Positions 1-5,869 of a stretch of 17,466 bases of DNA are shown here, piece by piece. A program made the position numbers and the translations under genes. This DNA comes from an uncultured Faecalibacterium sp. (GTDB taxonomy: Bacteria > Bacillota > Clostridia > Oscillospirales > Ruminococcaceae): positions 1 through 17,466 of the forward strand of contig CAKTGS010000040.1 in NCBI GenBank assembly GCA_934561485.1. The letters run 5' to 3'. The notes beneath the pieces were generated by a model, which was not told the origin of the DNA, ran no database searches, and saw only the letters and a list, made by a program, of their open reading frames with translations. The first letter of the stretch is position 1. Every line of letters starts with the position of its first letter.

Positions 1-76
1 GTGCATCTATACGATTTTGAAAAATTTTGTGGACAAACGAAATAAATCAGGCTTAAATTTCGTTATCTAAACAAAA
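1..76 (+). repeat. Direct repeat copy A: upstream block of the zinc-ribbon gene
   Basis: This block is nearly identical to bases 560-635 (about five mismatches in 76 positions), and identity is lost at about position 77. It ends a few bases before the ribosome binding site of the downstream gene, so it is probably a promoter or regulatory block. A weak sigma-A-like pair is present: TGGACA at 30-35 and TAAATT at 54-59, spacer 18. The copy starts at the window edge and may extend further left. Confidence 0.8.
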
Positions 77-94
77 AGCAAGGAGGGAGCTTTG

Positions 95-412
95 ATGACT
101 TGCAAAAATTGTGGTTATGAAAACAAGTTGGGTGTTCGATATTGCCAACGGTGCGATCAATACATTGAGCCCAAACGAACATTGGCACAAGAAGTTAAAT
201 CATGGGATTTTAGAAGCCTTGCTGGCGCTGGACGCAGAGATGTAAATATTGCGCCGTTGTTTACTGCATCATCCAATCAAACTCCTGCAAAGGCACACCA
301 AACGTCATCACCTGTTGATCCGATGCCAGACGGTAGATGGTACTGCCCGGACTGTGGAAACTTAAATGATTCTTCCGAACGGTTTTGCAAAAGCTGTGGA
401 AAAGTCCGATAA
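95..412 (+). CDS. Small double zinc-ribbon protein
   Basis: A 105-residue protein with a four-cysteine zinc ribbon at each end. The N-terminal one reads CKNCGYEN followed by YCQRC, and the C-terminal one reads YCPDCGNLN followed by FCKSCGK. The linker (about residues 30-80) is low in complexity and rich in Ser, Pro and Ala. The family is the zinc-ribbon type often annotated as zinc-ribbon domain-containing protein; its function is usually unknown, with nucleic-acid or protein binding as the common guess. The ATG at 95 is preferred over the TTG at 92 because AGGAGG at 81-86 then sits 8 bases upstream. No signal peptide or membrane segment is visible. It follows repeat copy A, which also precedes the next gene, so the two may be co-regulated. 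The specific role is not recognisable. Confidence 0.8.
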   Translation: MTCKNCGYENKLGVRYCQRCDQYIEPKRTLAQEVKSWDFRSLAGAGRRDVNIAPLFTASSNQTPAKAHQTSSPVDPMPDGRWYCPDCGNLNDSSERFCKSCGKVR

Positions 413-559
413 CTACTAACAAACCGAAAGCTCTCTATTTGCAAAGACTGCAAGTAGAAGGCTGTTGGTCTGTTTTGGATATTTTATTAAGAACCAATCA
501 GCTAACCAGCAATGTAGGAAAAGAATCGTGATTGTGTAACAATTTTTTTGCAAATTTAT

Positions 560-635
560 GTGCAACTATACGATTTTGAAAAATTTTGTGGACAAACAAA
601 ATAAATTGGGCTTAAATTTCGTTACCTAAACAAAG
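560..635 (+). repeat. Direct repeat copy B: upstream block of the DUF2007-like gene
   Basis: Second copy of the block at 1-76, offset by 559 bases. The TGGACA (589-594) and TAAATT (613-618) elements are kept, and the few differences fall outside them. It lies about 55 bp before the next start codon. The sequence between gene 1 and this copy (413-559) shows no gene. Confidence 0.8.
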
Positions 636-689
636 AACCGTAAATTTCATCTTCTCAGGATTACAACCCAAAAGCGCAGGAGGATAGTC

Positions 690-938
690 ATGCTGGAACA
701 GTTTTTCAAGTCGCAAGTTGCAACTATTTCTGACCCTTACCAGTGCAATCGCATCACGGATGCGCTGGCAGCTGCTGGAATCAAATTCTATTGCAAAACC
801 AAAGATGTCAATCGGCGGAATACGTTCGATCAGGCAAGAATTGGATCTTTAGGCATAAAACCGAAGTATGTCACAGAGATATTTGTGGACAAAGAAAATG
901 CGGACATGGCTCTGCATATTGTACGCATACTAAGATAA
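690..938 (+). CDS. DUF2007-like small protein
   Basis: An 82-residue soluble protein. The N-terminal half (an SDP motif near residue 15, then a helix, then AAGIKFYCKTK) and the C-terminal VTEIFVDKENADMALHIVRIL match the beta-alpha-beta pattern of DUF2007, the putative signal-transducing domain with a ferredoxin/GlnB-like fold. There AAGI and a terminal V-x-V...A..IL strand and helix are typical. This is a pattern judgement, not a search result. AGGAGG at 678-683 with a 6-base spacer fixes the ATG start. It has repeat copy B upstream and a membrane-anchored protein 77 bp downstream on the same strand. Cellular role unknown. Confidence 0.7.
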   Translation: MLEQFFKSQVATISDPYQCNRITDALAAAGIKFYCKTKDVNRRNTFDQARIGSLGIKPKYVTEIFVDKENADMALHIVRILR

Positions 939-1015
939 AGTTGAAAGGGCAAGAAGTTTTTCGGAGACAATTCCGCTCTTGTACATGATATGTTTTCATT
1001 TTATTGGAGGAAAGC

Positions 1016-1447
1016 ATGAAAAAAGTATCCATGGGACTTTTGATCGTACTGGGGAGTATCGCAGTGGCTGCGATATTGTTTGCTCGACCATTTAACAAAA
1101 AATCTGTTCAATCTTATGTACTGCGAAATCAGGATGAGCTGACAAACTATGCGCGGAAAGTGATAGAAGAACATCCAATGGAACCGCTAGAGTGGAATGG
1201 ATGGAAAGTATATTATTACTCAGATGGCATGGTGGAATTTTGTACAAGCTCTTTCGGGTTCGTTCCGAGTACTACATATAAGGGCTTTTACTACTCTGAA
1301 GATGATGAACCACATGGTTTTCAAAATGTTCCGGTTGAGTTTGTAAAAAATGAAAATGGGTGGTCGTGGGCAGAATCAGAATGTGACAATACACAATATA
1401 CTGAACGAATTGCGGCGCATTGGTATTGGTATGAAGCAAAATTTTAG
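1016..1447 (+). CDS. Membrane-anchored protein of unknown function
   Basis: A 143-residue protein with one N-terminal hydrophobic segment (about residues 6-23, GLLIVLGSIAVAAILFA) preceded by MKKVS, so a signal anchor with the rest outside the cell. There is no lipobox cysteine. The exported part is rich in aromatic residues and acid, with VPSTTYKGFYYSEDDEPHGF near the middle and HWYWYEAKF at the end. I have an impression of similar small proteins in Firmicutes but cannot name a family. The ATG at 1016 is chosen over the in-frame TTG at 1004, because GGAGG (1006-1010) lies 5 bases before the ATG while the TTG overlaps it. The next gene begins 20 bp downstream, suggesting one transcript with the lipoprotein. 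Confidence 0.75.
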   Translation: MKKVSMGLLIVLGSIAVAAILFARPFNKKSVQSYVLRNQDELTNYARKVIEEHPMEPLEWNGWKVYYYSDGMVEFCTSSFGFVPSTTYKGFYYSEDDEPHGFQNVPVEFVKNENGWSWAESECDNTQYTERIAAHWYWYEAKF

Positions 1448-1467
1448 AATTCGGAGAATCTGAAATC

Positions 1468-1683
1468 ATGTATGACAATAGACAAAATAACCGATTTAGC
1501 ATATTCATCGGTGCTATTGTAGTAAGCCTACTTGTTCTTATCACAGGATGCTCATCTGCCCAAAAGGAAATCAATACAGACGAGCCAATCACAGAGGATA
1601 GCTCAAATCCAGACACTTTAACAGTCTATCTTATCGCTCACCATACAAATCCTGACACACATGGGAGAGAAGTGTTAATATGA
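1468..1683 (+). CDS. Short (possibly truncated) lipoprotein
   Basis: A 71-residue product. After a polar N-terminus, residues about 12-27 are hydrophobic and end in the lipobox ITGC, so Cys28 would be lipidated by Lgt and the signal removed by signal peptidase II. The mature part is only 44 residues, acidic and low in complexity, and ends in YLIAHHTNPDTHGREVLI with no recognisable domain. That is short for a functional lipoprotein, so it may be the 5' remnant of a longer gene cut where the next gene was joined. Its stop overlaps the following start (ATGA, 1680-1683), which implies translational coupling. The ribosome binding site is modest (GGAGA near 1453). Confidence 0.6.
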   Translation: MYDNRQNNRFSIFIGAIVVSLLVLITGCSSAQKEINTDEPITEDSSNPDTLTVYLIAHHTNPDTHGREVLI

Positions 1684-2198
1684 CCGAATTTTCGCGTGAT
1701 ATGATTGAAGTTCAGAGATTACTTGCTATTGTCAAAAATTCCCTTGAAGAATTTAATAAAAGTGAAGGCTTCCTAATAAAGAATGATTTAAGCGAACGAT
1801 GTATCTGCGCAAAGTTTTCTACATATTTGGAAAGGGAACTTTTGAATACACAATATCAAGATTATAATGTAGATGTTGAATACAATCGAGGGCGTGGAGG
1901 AAATGACAGTGCGGCAAAAATGATGAATGGAAAGAAGATTGTGACAGATTTAATAGTTCACAAACGGGGAAAGAACGAAGAAGGTGAGTACGACAACCTA
2001 ATTTGTATCGAAATGAAAAAAGAATATAAGCATTTGGATATGGAGAATGACAAAAAACGATTGGCTGTATTGACTGATAAATATTGTGGGTTTGGCTATA
2101 AGCTAGGATTGATGTTAGTTGCTCGTAGAGATAAAAAGGAAAATATATGTGGATTGTATATTGATTCTGTATATGTTGATGGTCGAAAGATTGGCTAA
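1680..2198 (+). CDS. PD-(D/E)XK nuclease-like protein
   Basis: A 172-residue soluble protein. The core shows the order expected of a PD-(D/E)XK fold: a helix with Glu39 (LSERCICAKF), a strand with Asp90 (KKIVTDLIVHKRG), a strand with Glu111-x-Lys113 (NLICIEMKKE), then a charged helix with DMENDKKRL and a late strand (LGLMLVARR). I infer a metal-dependent nuclease fold; the substrate is unknown and no DNA-binding or methylase partner is adjacent. AT-rich composition and the setting near a recombinase suggest an accessory defence or mobile-element gene. It starts in a 4-bp ATGA overlap with the lipoprotein stop, with GGGAGAGAAG upstream as ribosome binding site. It could instead be an inactive fold member with a binding role. 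Confidence 0.65.
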   Translation: MTEFSRDMIEVQRLLAIVKNSLEEFNKSEGFLIKNDLSERCICAKFSTYLERELLNTQYQDYNVDVEYNRGRGGNDSAAKMMNGKKIVTDLIVHKRGKNEEGEYDNLICIEMKKEYKHLDMENDKKRLAVLTDKYCGFGYKLGLMLVARRDKKENICGLYIDSVYVDGRKIG

Positions 2199-2272
2199 AT
2201 CATCCATGTAACCAAAATCCTCAACTTATTTTTGTGCAAGCAGGAGAATTTTCTTTGTATATAGGCGCGATA

Positions 2273-2301
2273 TTGATTTGCAACGCAAAACACGTTACAA
2301 T
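2273..2301 (+). promoter_or_regulatory. Sigma-A promoter of the toxin-antitoxin / recombinase operon
   Basis: TTGATT (2273-2278) and TACAAT (2296-2301) are separated by 17 bp. Transcription would start near 2308, just before the GAGGTGAT ribosome binding site and the ATG at 2320. A nearly leaderless TA mRNA of this kind is typical. The inter-gene stretch 2199-2319 holds nothing else that I can see. Confidence 0.65.
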
Positions 2302-2319
2302 AAAGCCGAGGTGATAACC

Positions 2320-2625
2320 ATGGAAAAAACGATGACGCTCAATCTTCGTGTTAACCCCACCGTCAAGCAGCAAGCCGAGGATGTGCTGAAGCAGCTCGGT
2401 ATCCCGATGGCGACCGCCATTGATATGTACCTGCGCCAGATCACCCTGACTGGCGGCATCCCCTTCTCGCTGTCTTTGCCGAAATCTCCTGCGGCTCTGA
2501 ATGCTGACACCATGACCGATGACCAACTCCATGCAGCCTTGCAGGCGGGCATCAAAGAGATTCAGAACGGTGATACTGTGGATGCGGCAAACGCATTCGC
2601 ACAGTTCAGGGAACAGCACAGATGA
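2320..2625 (+). CDS. RelB/DinJ-family antitoxin
   Basis: A 101-residue protein. The N-terminal ribbon-helix-helix reads TMTLNLRVNPTVKQQAEDVL, then GIPMATAIDMYLRQI and GGIPFSL, the signature of DinJ/RelB antitoxins. The N-terminal part dimerises, binds the operator and represses the operon. The C-terminal part (after about residue 55) is the flexible toxin-wrapping region. The ATG at 2320 is chosen over an in-frame TTG at 2278 because GAGGTGAT is directly upstream and the TTG would add a tail lying in the promoter. It overlaps the toxin by ATGA (2622-2625), the classic coupled TA order. Composition is closer to the recombinase than to the AT-rich genes on the left. Confidence 0.92.
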   Translation: MEKTMTLNLRVNPTVKQQAEDVLKQLGIPMATAIDMYLRQITLTGGIPFSLSLPKSPAALNADTMTDDQLHAALQAGIKEIQNGDTVDAANAFAQFREQHR

Positions 2626-2942
2626 AGCAGTATGACGTGAAAATTTCCTATGCAGCCCTCAGCGATATGGAGCAGATTTACAGCTACATTGCCGACCGTC
2701 TGCTGGAGCCTGACACGGCTATGGGGCAGTATAACCGTATTGCAGAAGCCATCCAGTCGCTGAACATCCTGCCGGAACGCTGTGCGCTGGTGGAAAGCGA
2801 GCCGGAGCGCACCCAAGGGCTGCGGCAGATGCTGGTGGACAACTACTCGGTGTTCTACATCGTGGGCGAGGATACCGTGTCTGTGGCTCGTGTGCTGTAC
2901 AGTGCATCCGACCTTGTGCGCCGTCTGCGGAGAATGAAGTGA
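2622..2942 (+). CDS. RelE/ParE-family toxin
   Basis: A 106-residue basic protein with the RelE/ParE pattern: an N-terminal strand (YDVKISYAALSDMEQIYSYI), a two-helix hairpin ending in AIQSLNILPERC, and the C-terminal sheet (GLRQMLVDNYSVFYIVGEDTVSVARVLYSASD). The family contains ribosome-dependent mRNA interferases (RelE) and gyrase poisons (ParE). The I-x-x-L-x-x-x-PER helix leans towards the ParE-like side, but a DinJ-type partner favours RelE/YafQ-like action, so the target is left open. Its start overlaps the antitoxin stop, and the recombinase starts 13 bp after its stop, so all three are probably on one transcript. Confidence 0.9.
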   Translation: MKQYDVKISYAALSDMEQIYSYIADRLLEPDTAMGQYNRIAEAIQSLNILPERCALVESEPERTQGLRQMLVDNYSVFYIVGEDTVSVARVLYSASDLVRRLRRMK

Positions 2943-2955
2943 AAGGGGTGTTTGC

Positions 2956-4452
2956 ATGACCGCCGTAATTTACGCCCGCTATTCCAGCGACAACCAGCGC
3001 GAAGAATCCATCGAAGGCCAGATTCGTGAATGTACGGCTTATGCCGAGAAAAACGGTATCACCGTGGTCAAGCACTACATTGACCGCGCCCTTTCCGCCA
3101 AAACCGACAACCGCCCGGATTTCCAGCAGATGATCAAGGACAGCGAAAAACGGCTGTTTGACATCGTGCTGGTCTGGAAGCTCGACCGCTTTGCCCGAAA
3201 CCGGTATGATTCAGCGCACTATGAGTACCAGTTAGAGAGGAATCATGTCAAGCTGGTATCTGCCACGGAGCCTATCTCTGACAGCCCTGCGGGTATCATG
3301 GTCAAGAGTATGCTCACTGGCATGGCTGAGTACTACTCGGCAGAGCTTTCTGAAAAAGTTGTGCGCGGCATGACTGAGAATGTGCTGAAAGGCAAGTACA
3401 ACGGCGGCACGATTCCCATTGGTTTTAAGGTGGACGAGGAGAAGTTCTTTCAAATCGACCCGCTGAAAGCTCCCTTTGTGGTAGAAGCCTTTCAGCGGTA
3501 CAACGATGGCGCAACTATGAAAGAACTGATGAACTGGCTGAACGACAGCGGCGTGACCACCAACCGCAACCAGAAGTTCACCTACAACAGTGTTCAGACG
3601 CTGCTGACGAACAAACGGTACATCGGTGAAAACCACTTCAAGGACATTGTGATGCCCGACAGCATCCCGGCCATCGTGGACAAGGACTTGTTTGAAGAAG
3701 TACAGCAAAAAATCAAGAAGAACAGCCGCGCTCCTGCCCGTCACAAGGCCGAGGACGATTACTTGCTCACCACCAAGCTGTTCTGCGGAATGTGCGGCGC
3801 GATGATGTTCGGCGAGTGCGGTACGGGTAGAAACAAGGTCGTTCATCATTATTATAAGTGCGCCACCGCGAAGCGTTTCAAGACCTGCAAGAAAAAGACC
3901 GTCCGTAAGGAATGGCTGGAAGATCTGGTCGTGGCTGAAACCATGAAGCTGATTCAGGACGATGCTGTGATTGATGCCATCGTTGCGGAAGTGATGGAGT
4001 TGCAGGATCAGGAAAACACCACGCTTCCTCTGCTGGAAAAGCAGATGCGCGAGGTAGAGAATGGCATCGAGAATATGCTGAACGCCATTCAAGCAGGTGT
4101 GCTGACCAACTCCACCAAATCACGTTTGGAAAAGCTGGAAACCCAGCAGAAAGAACTTGAGATTCGGATTGCCGAAGAAAAAATCGCTCGGCCACGGTTG
4201 AGCGAAAATCAGGTTCGGTTCTGGTTGACCCGGTTCCGCAAGCTCGACCCGAACGTGAAAAGCCACCGGGAAACGCTTATCAATACATTCGTGAACGCTG
4301 TTTATCTCTATGATGAAAAAGTTTTGATTACGTTCAACTACAAAGACGGCACAAAAACCATCACGTTCGATGAAATCGCCGCCAAAGATGCCCCAGAGGG
4401 CAATGGTTCGGATTTGGGTTGCTTCGCTCCACCAAGAACTCCAGCGTTGTGA
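2956..4452 (+). CDS. Large serine recombinase (site-specific integrase)
   Basis: A 498-residue serine recombinase. The resolvase domain (1-140) holds the catalytic motif YARYSSDNQ with Ser10 as nucleophile and KLDRFARNR near residue 75. The Recombinase domain (about 145-250) holds GGTIPIGF and LLTNKRYIG. A zinc ribbon uses Cys277, Cys280, Cys302 and Cys311, and a coiled coil covers about 350-415. Length is normal for transposon and phage integrases of this class, which recombine attP with attB and excise with a directionality factor (none seen here). AAAGGGGTG precedes the ATG by 6 bases. The C-terminal residues APPRTPAL are encoded by sequence shared with the downstream repeats, so this end may be target-derived. 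The stop codon lies in the loop of its terminator hairpin. Confidence 0.95.
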   Translation: MTAVIYARYSSDNQREESIEGQIRECTAYAEKNGITVVKHYIDRALSAKTDNRPDFQQMIKDSEKRLFDIVLVWKLDRFARNRYDSAHYEYQLERNHVKLVSATEPISDSPAGIMVKSMLTGMAEYYSAELSEKVVRGMTENVLKGKYNGGTIPIGFKVDEEKFFQIDPLKAPFVVEAFQRYNDGATMKELMNWLNDSGVTTNRNQKFTYNSVQTLLTNKRYIGENHFKDIVMPDSIPAIVDKDLFEEVQQKIKKNSRAPARHKAEDDYLLTTKLFCGMCGAMMFGECGTGRNKVVHHYYKCATAKRFKTCKKKTVRKEWLEDLVVAETMKLIQDDAVIDAIVAEVMELQDQENTTLPLLEKQMREVENGIENMLNAIQAGVLTNSTKSRLEKLETQQKELEIRIAEEKIARPRLSENQVRFWLTRFRKLDPNVKSHRETLINTFVNAVYLYDEKVLITFNYKDGTKTITFDEIAAKDAPEGNGSDLGCFAPPRTPAL

Positions 4453-4472
4453 TGACGCTGGAGTTTCTGTTT
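4437..4472 (+). terminator. Terminator hairpin overlapping the recombinase stop codon
   Basis: An 11-bp perfect stem, AACTCCAGCGT (4437-4447) with ACGCTGGAGTT (4455-4465), has a 7-base loop that contains the TGA stop (4450-4452). A T-rich tail (TTCTGTTTTAT) follows. The flanks CACCAAGAACTCC and GGAGTTTCT recur around the hairpin at 4606-4634. Confidence 0.75.
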
Positions 4473-4494
4473 TATCTGAACTTCTACAAAGCAC

Positions 4495-4600
4495 TGCAAG
4501 GGTGGATTCGAACAGCTGCGGCGCTGTCGCAGAAGACAGCGCAAAAACAGCCCAGTGGGCTGTTTTTAGCAGCGCGGCTCGCGCAATCCACCCGCGCCCA
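4495..4600. repeat. Modular hairpin repeat, unit 1
   Basis: The unit begins with TGCAAGGGTGGATTCGAACA (4495-4514) and ends with GCGCGGCTCGCG then CAATCCACCCGCGCC. The arms GGGTGGATT and AATCCACCC are inverted repeats. Inside are two stems: GCGCTGTC/GACAGCGC (4521-4528 with 4535-4542) and a terminator-like AAAAACAGCCC/GGGCTGTTTTT (4543-4553 with 4557-4567). The outer arm read on the minus strand resembles a tRNA T-arm (TTCGAATCC), but no complete tRNA folds. It contains no credible gene. Confidence 0.8.
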
Positions 4601-4605
4601 CCAAG

Positions 4606-4640
4606 AACTCCGGTATCCGATGGGTACCGGAGTTTCTATT
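4606..4640. terminator. Spacer hairpin between repeat units (terminator-like)
   Basis: AACTCCGGTA (4606-4615) pairs with TACCGGAGTT (4625-4634), followed by TCTATTTTA. It has the same flanks as the recombinase terminator hairpin but a different inner stem, so it belongs to the same repeat family. Confidence 0.65.
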
Positions 4641-4662
4641 TTAGCAGTCTTGAAAAAGGGGA

Positions 4663-4768
4663 TGCAAGGGTGGATTCGAACAGCATCGACCCGCCGAACA
4701 GTCCGGCGGGGAAAAAAGCCCCTGCGGGGCTTTTTTAGATGCGCGGCTCGCGAATCCACCCGCGCCAA
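4663..4768. repeat. Modular hairpin repeat, unit 2
   Basis: It repeats the plan of unit 1. The opening 4663-4684 matches TGCAAGGGTGGATTCGAACA plus GC, and the closing is GCGCGGCTCGCG then AATCCACCCGCGCC (4741 to about 4766). The inner stems differ in sequence but keep pairing: CCCGCCG/CCGGCGGG (4690-4710) and AAAAAAGCCCC/GGGGCTTTTTT (to 4736). Base changes are matched on both sides of each stem. Confidence 0.8.
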
Positions 4769-4781
4769 CCAAGAAAAGACA

Positions 4782-4815
4782 CCTAAGAACGTTGATTCTT
4801 AGGCGTTTTTCTTTT
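4782..4815 (+). terminator. Rho-independent-like terminator ending the repeat array
   Basis: CCTAAGAA (4782-4789) pairs with TTCTTAGG (4796-4803), followed by CGTTTTTCTTTT. The preceding CCAACCAAGAA echoes the flank of the other two spacer hairpins, so this may be a third, diverged spacer. The rest of the gap to 4870 shows only two copies of CAACCCACT/CAAACCCACT (about 4820-4850) and the ribosome binding site of the next small gene. Confidence 0.65.
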
Positions 4816-4870
4816 GCGCAAACCCACTGTGCAACCCACTTTTGCAGCTTGATTTTGAAAGGAGACCATT

Positions 4871-5011
4871 GTGTATCAGGAAAAACCGAAAGAAACAATC
4901 ATCATCGACCCAGACAAACCATATTACGTCTCCACGCTGACTGAGCTGGCCACACTGCTCCGAATCTATCAGACGCAGCTGGAAAGGCAGCGGCGGATAA
5001 AACTGTTATAA
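4871..5011 (+). CDS. Small 46-residue protein, unknown
   Basis: A GTG-started frame of 46 codons: MYQEKPKETIIIDPDKPYYV, then a Leu-rich helix STLTELATLLRIYQTQLERQ and a basic end. AAAGGAG lies about 8 bases before the GTG, and the frame ends in TAA just before a strong hairpin. No membrane segment. The helix with its regular Leu pattern could dimerise or bind DNA. It is the only plus-strand gene in the prophage remnant; opposite to the head genes, it might belong to a small regulatory or lysogeny part or to the flanking element. The function is not recognised, and its short length makes the call uncertain. Confidence 0.5.
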   Translation: MYQEKPKETIIIDPDKPYYVSTLTELATLLRIYQTQLERQRRIKLL

Positions 5012-5018
5012 ACGCAAA

Positions 5019-5054
5019 AACAGCCCCGAGGGCCAGATGGCTCCCGGGGCTGTT
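5019..5054. terminator. Bidirectional terminator-like hairpin
   Basis: AACAGCCCC (5019-5027) pairs with GGGGCTGTT (5046-5054), with further pairing inside (GGCC/GGCT region). A run of A precedes it on the plus strand, giving a U-run for the minus strand. It sits between the convergent small gene and the capsid stub. Confidence 0.65.
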
Positions 5055-5068
5055 GCTATGTATAGGGT

Positions 5069-5290
5069 TTAGTGCACGCTCTTCTTCTGGCGCTTATACT
5101 CGGCGTCAGCGGCCAGGGCAGCCTCGGGGTCACCGGTGATGATGGGAATGGTCGTGCCCAGGCCCGGCAGTTTGATCTGACGTGCCAGTGCCATAACTGC
5201 AGAACTCTCCTGGGTTTTCTGCAGGATCTCGCTGGACACCTCGCCGGGCAGGGTGATGGTGGTCGTGCGGTTGATATCGGTTGCTGCCAT
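5069..5290 (-). pseudogene. Phage major capsid protein, N-terminal stub
   Basis: A 73-residue frame. Residues 1-57 (MAATDINRTTTITLPGEVSS through GTTIPIITGDPEA) match the N-terminus of HK97-fold major capsid proteins of Firmicute phages, normally about 300 residues. The last 16 residues (ALAADAEYKRQKKSVH) do not continue that family and look like a deletion junction into another frame or gene. AAAGGAGAG before the ATG is intact, so a stub could be made, but it cannot assemble. It follows the scaffold gene by 23 bp, the usual scaffold-capsid order. I infer an internal deletion that removed most of the capsid gene and the downstream tail genes. Confidence 0.75.
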
Positions 5291-5313
5291 TGTGAAAATC
5301 TCTCCTTTACAGG

Positions 5314-5796
5314 TTACTTGGCCACCTGCTCAAACCAGTCGGCAAACTGCTGGCGGGTGGAGCCGGTGGTGGTGTGGTGCGGGTCGCCGCCGTCCCGGAC
5401 GTTGGGATAGCCGGGCTTTGCAAACTTGAGGATGGCCTGCGCCTGCGCGGTACAGGCTTCCTCAGTGTCGCCGCTGAGCAGGTCGGCGGGCACGCCGATG
5501 GCAGCGGACACCCTGGCACGGACTTCCCGCAGGGTGTTGGCGCTGTTCAGGGCGTCCAGCTGCTGCTGCAGCTTTGCAGCCTTCTCATTGGCTTTCTGCA
5601 GCTCGGTCTTGCCCGCCTCCTGGGCGGCATCGAACTGGGCTGCCTTGGCTTTCAGATCGTCATAGTCGGCGTATTTGGAGCGCTCGCGGCTCAGCCGGTC
5701 GGAGATGATGGCATTCATCTCGGCCTGGGTGAAGATGCGCTCGGTCTGCTGCTCTCCGGCAGCGGGGGTGGTTTCCTGATGCACAGTTTCTGCCAT
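5314..5796 (-). CDS. Phage scaffold protein (DUF4355-like)
   Basis: A 160-residue protein with the architecture of phage capsid scaffolds. It has an acidic, Gln-rich N-terminus (MAETVHQETTPAAGEQQ), the FTQAEMNAIISDRLSRERSK motif common in DUF4355 proteins, a coiled coil (about residues 45-90, rich in Ala, Lys and Glu), and a C-terminal part ending in QQFADWFEQVAK. Scaffolds direct procapsid assembly and are then lost. The ribosome binding site GGAAAGGAGAA lies before the ATG. The neighbour order minor head - tRNA-like - scaffold - capsid fits a tailed-phage head operon. It looks full length, whereas its partner capsid is truncated, so it is likely not functional in context. Confidence 0.85.
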   Translation of the reverse strand: MAETVHQETTPAAGEQQTERIFTQAEMNAIISDRLSRERSKYADYDDLKAKAAQFDAAQEAGKTELQKANEKAAKLQQQLDALNSANTLREVRARVSAAIGVPADLLSGDTEEACTAQAQAILKFAKPGYPNVRDGGDPHHTTTGSTRQQFADWFEQVAK

Positions 5797-5845
5797 AGGG
5801 GGTTCTCCTTTCCGGCTTTACCGCAGCCGTAGCGTTGTGTTTTTC

Positions 5846-5867
5846 TGTCCGGCACGCGTGCCGGACA
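5846..5867. repeat. Perfect 22-bp palindrome beside the tRNA-like gene
   Basis: TGTCCGGCACG is followed directly by its reverse complement CGTGCCGGACA. It starts 2 bp beyond the encoded CCA of the tRNA-like gene. It has no U-run on the minus strand and could act in RNA processing or as a protein site. Confidence 0.8.
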
Positions 5868-5869
5868 TC

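Noticed and set aside
3232..4092. Long open frame on the minus strand inside the recombinase gene
   Set aside because: It is the antisense shadow of a clearly recognisable recombinase; no ribosome binding site and a His/Val-rich nonsense composition.
4495..4768. tRNA genes suggested by GGATTCGAAC (T-arm-like) motifs
   Set aside because: No acceptor, D or anticodon arms can be folded around them; the motif is the arm of a repeat unit.
4370..4802. Overlapping open frames on both strands of the hairpin array
   Set aside because: The DNA is built of inverted repeats and terminator-like hairpins, so open frames arise from the repeat composition and no ribosome binding site supports them.
4437..4815. 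CRISPR array
   Set aside because: Only two units, repeats of uneven length with internal hairpins, no regular spacers and no cas genes.
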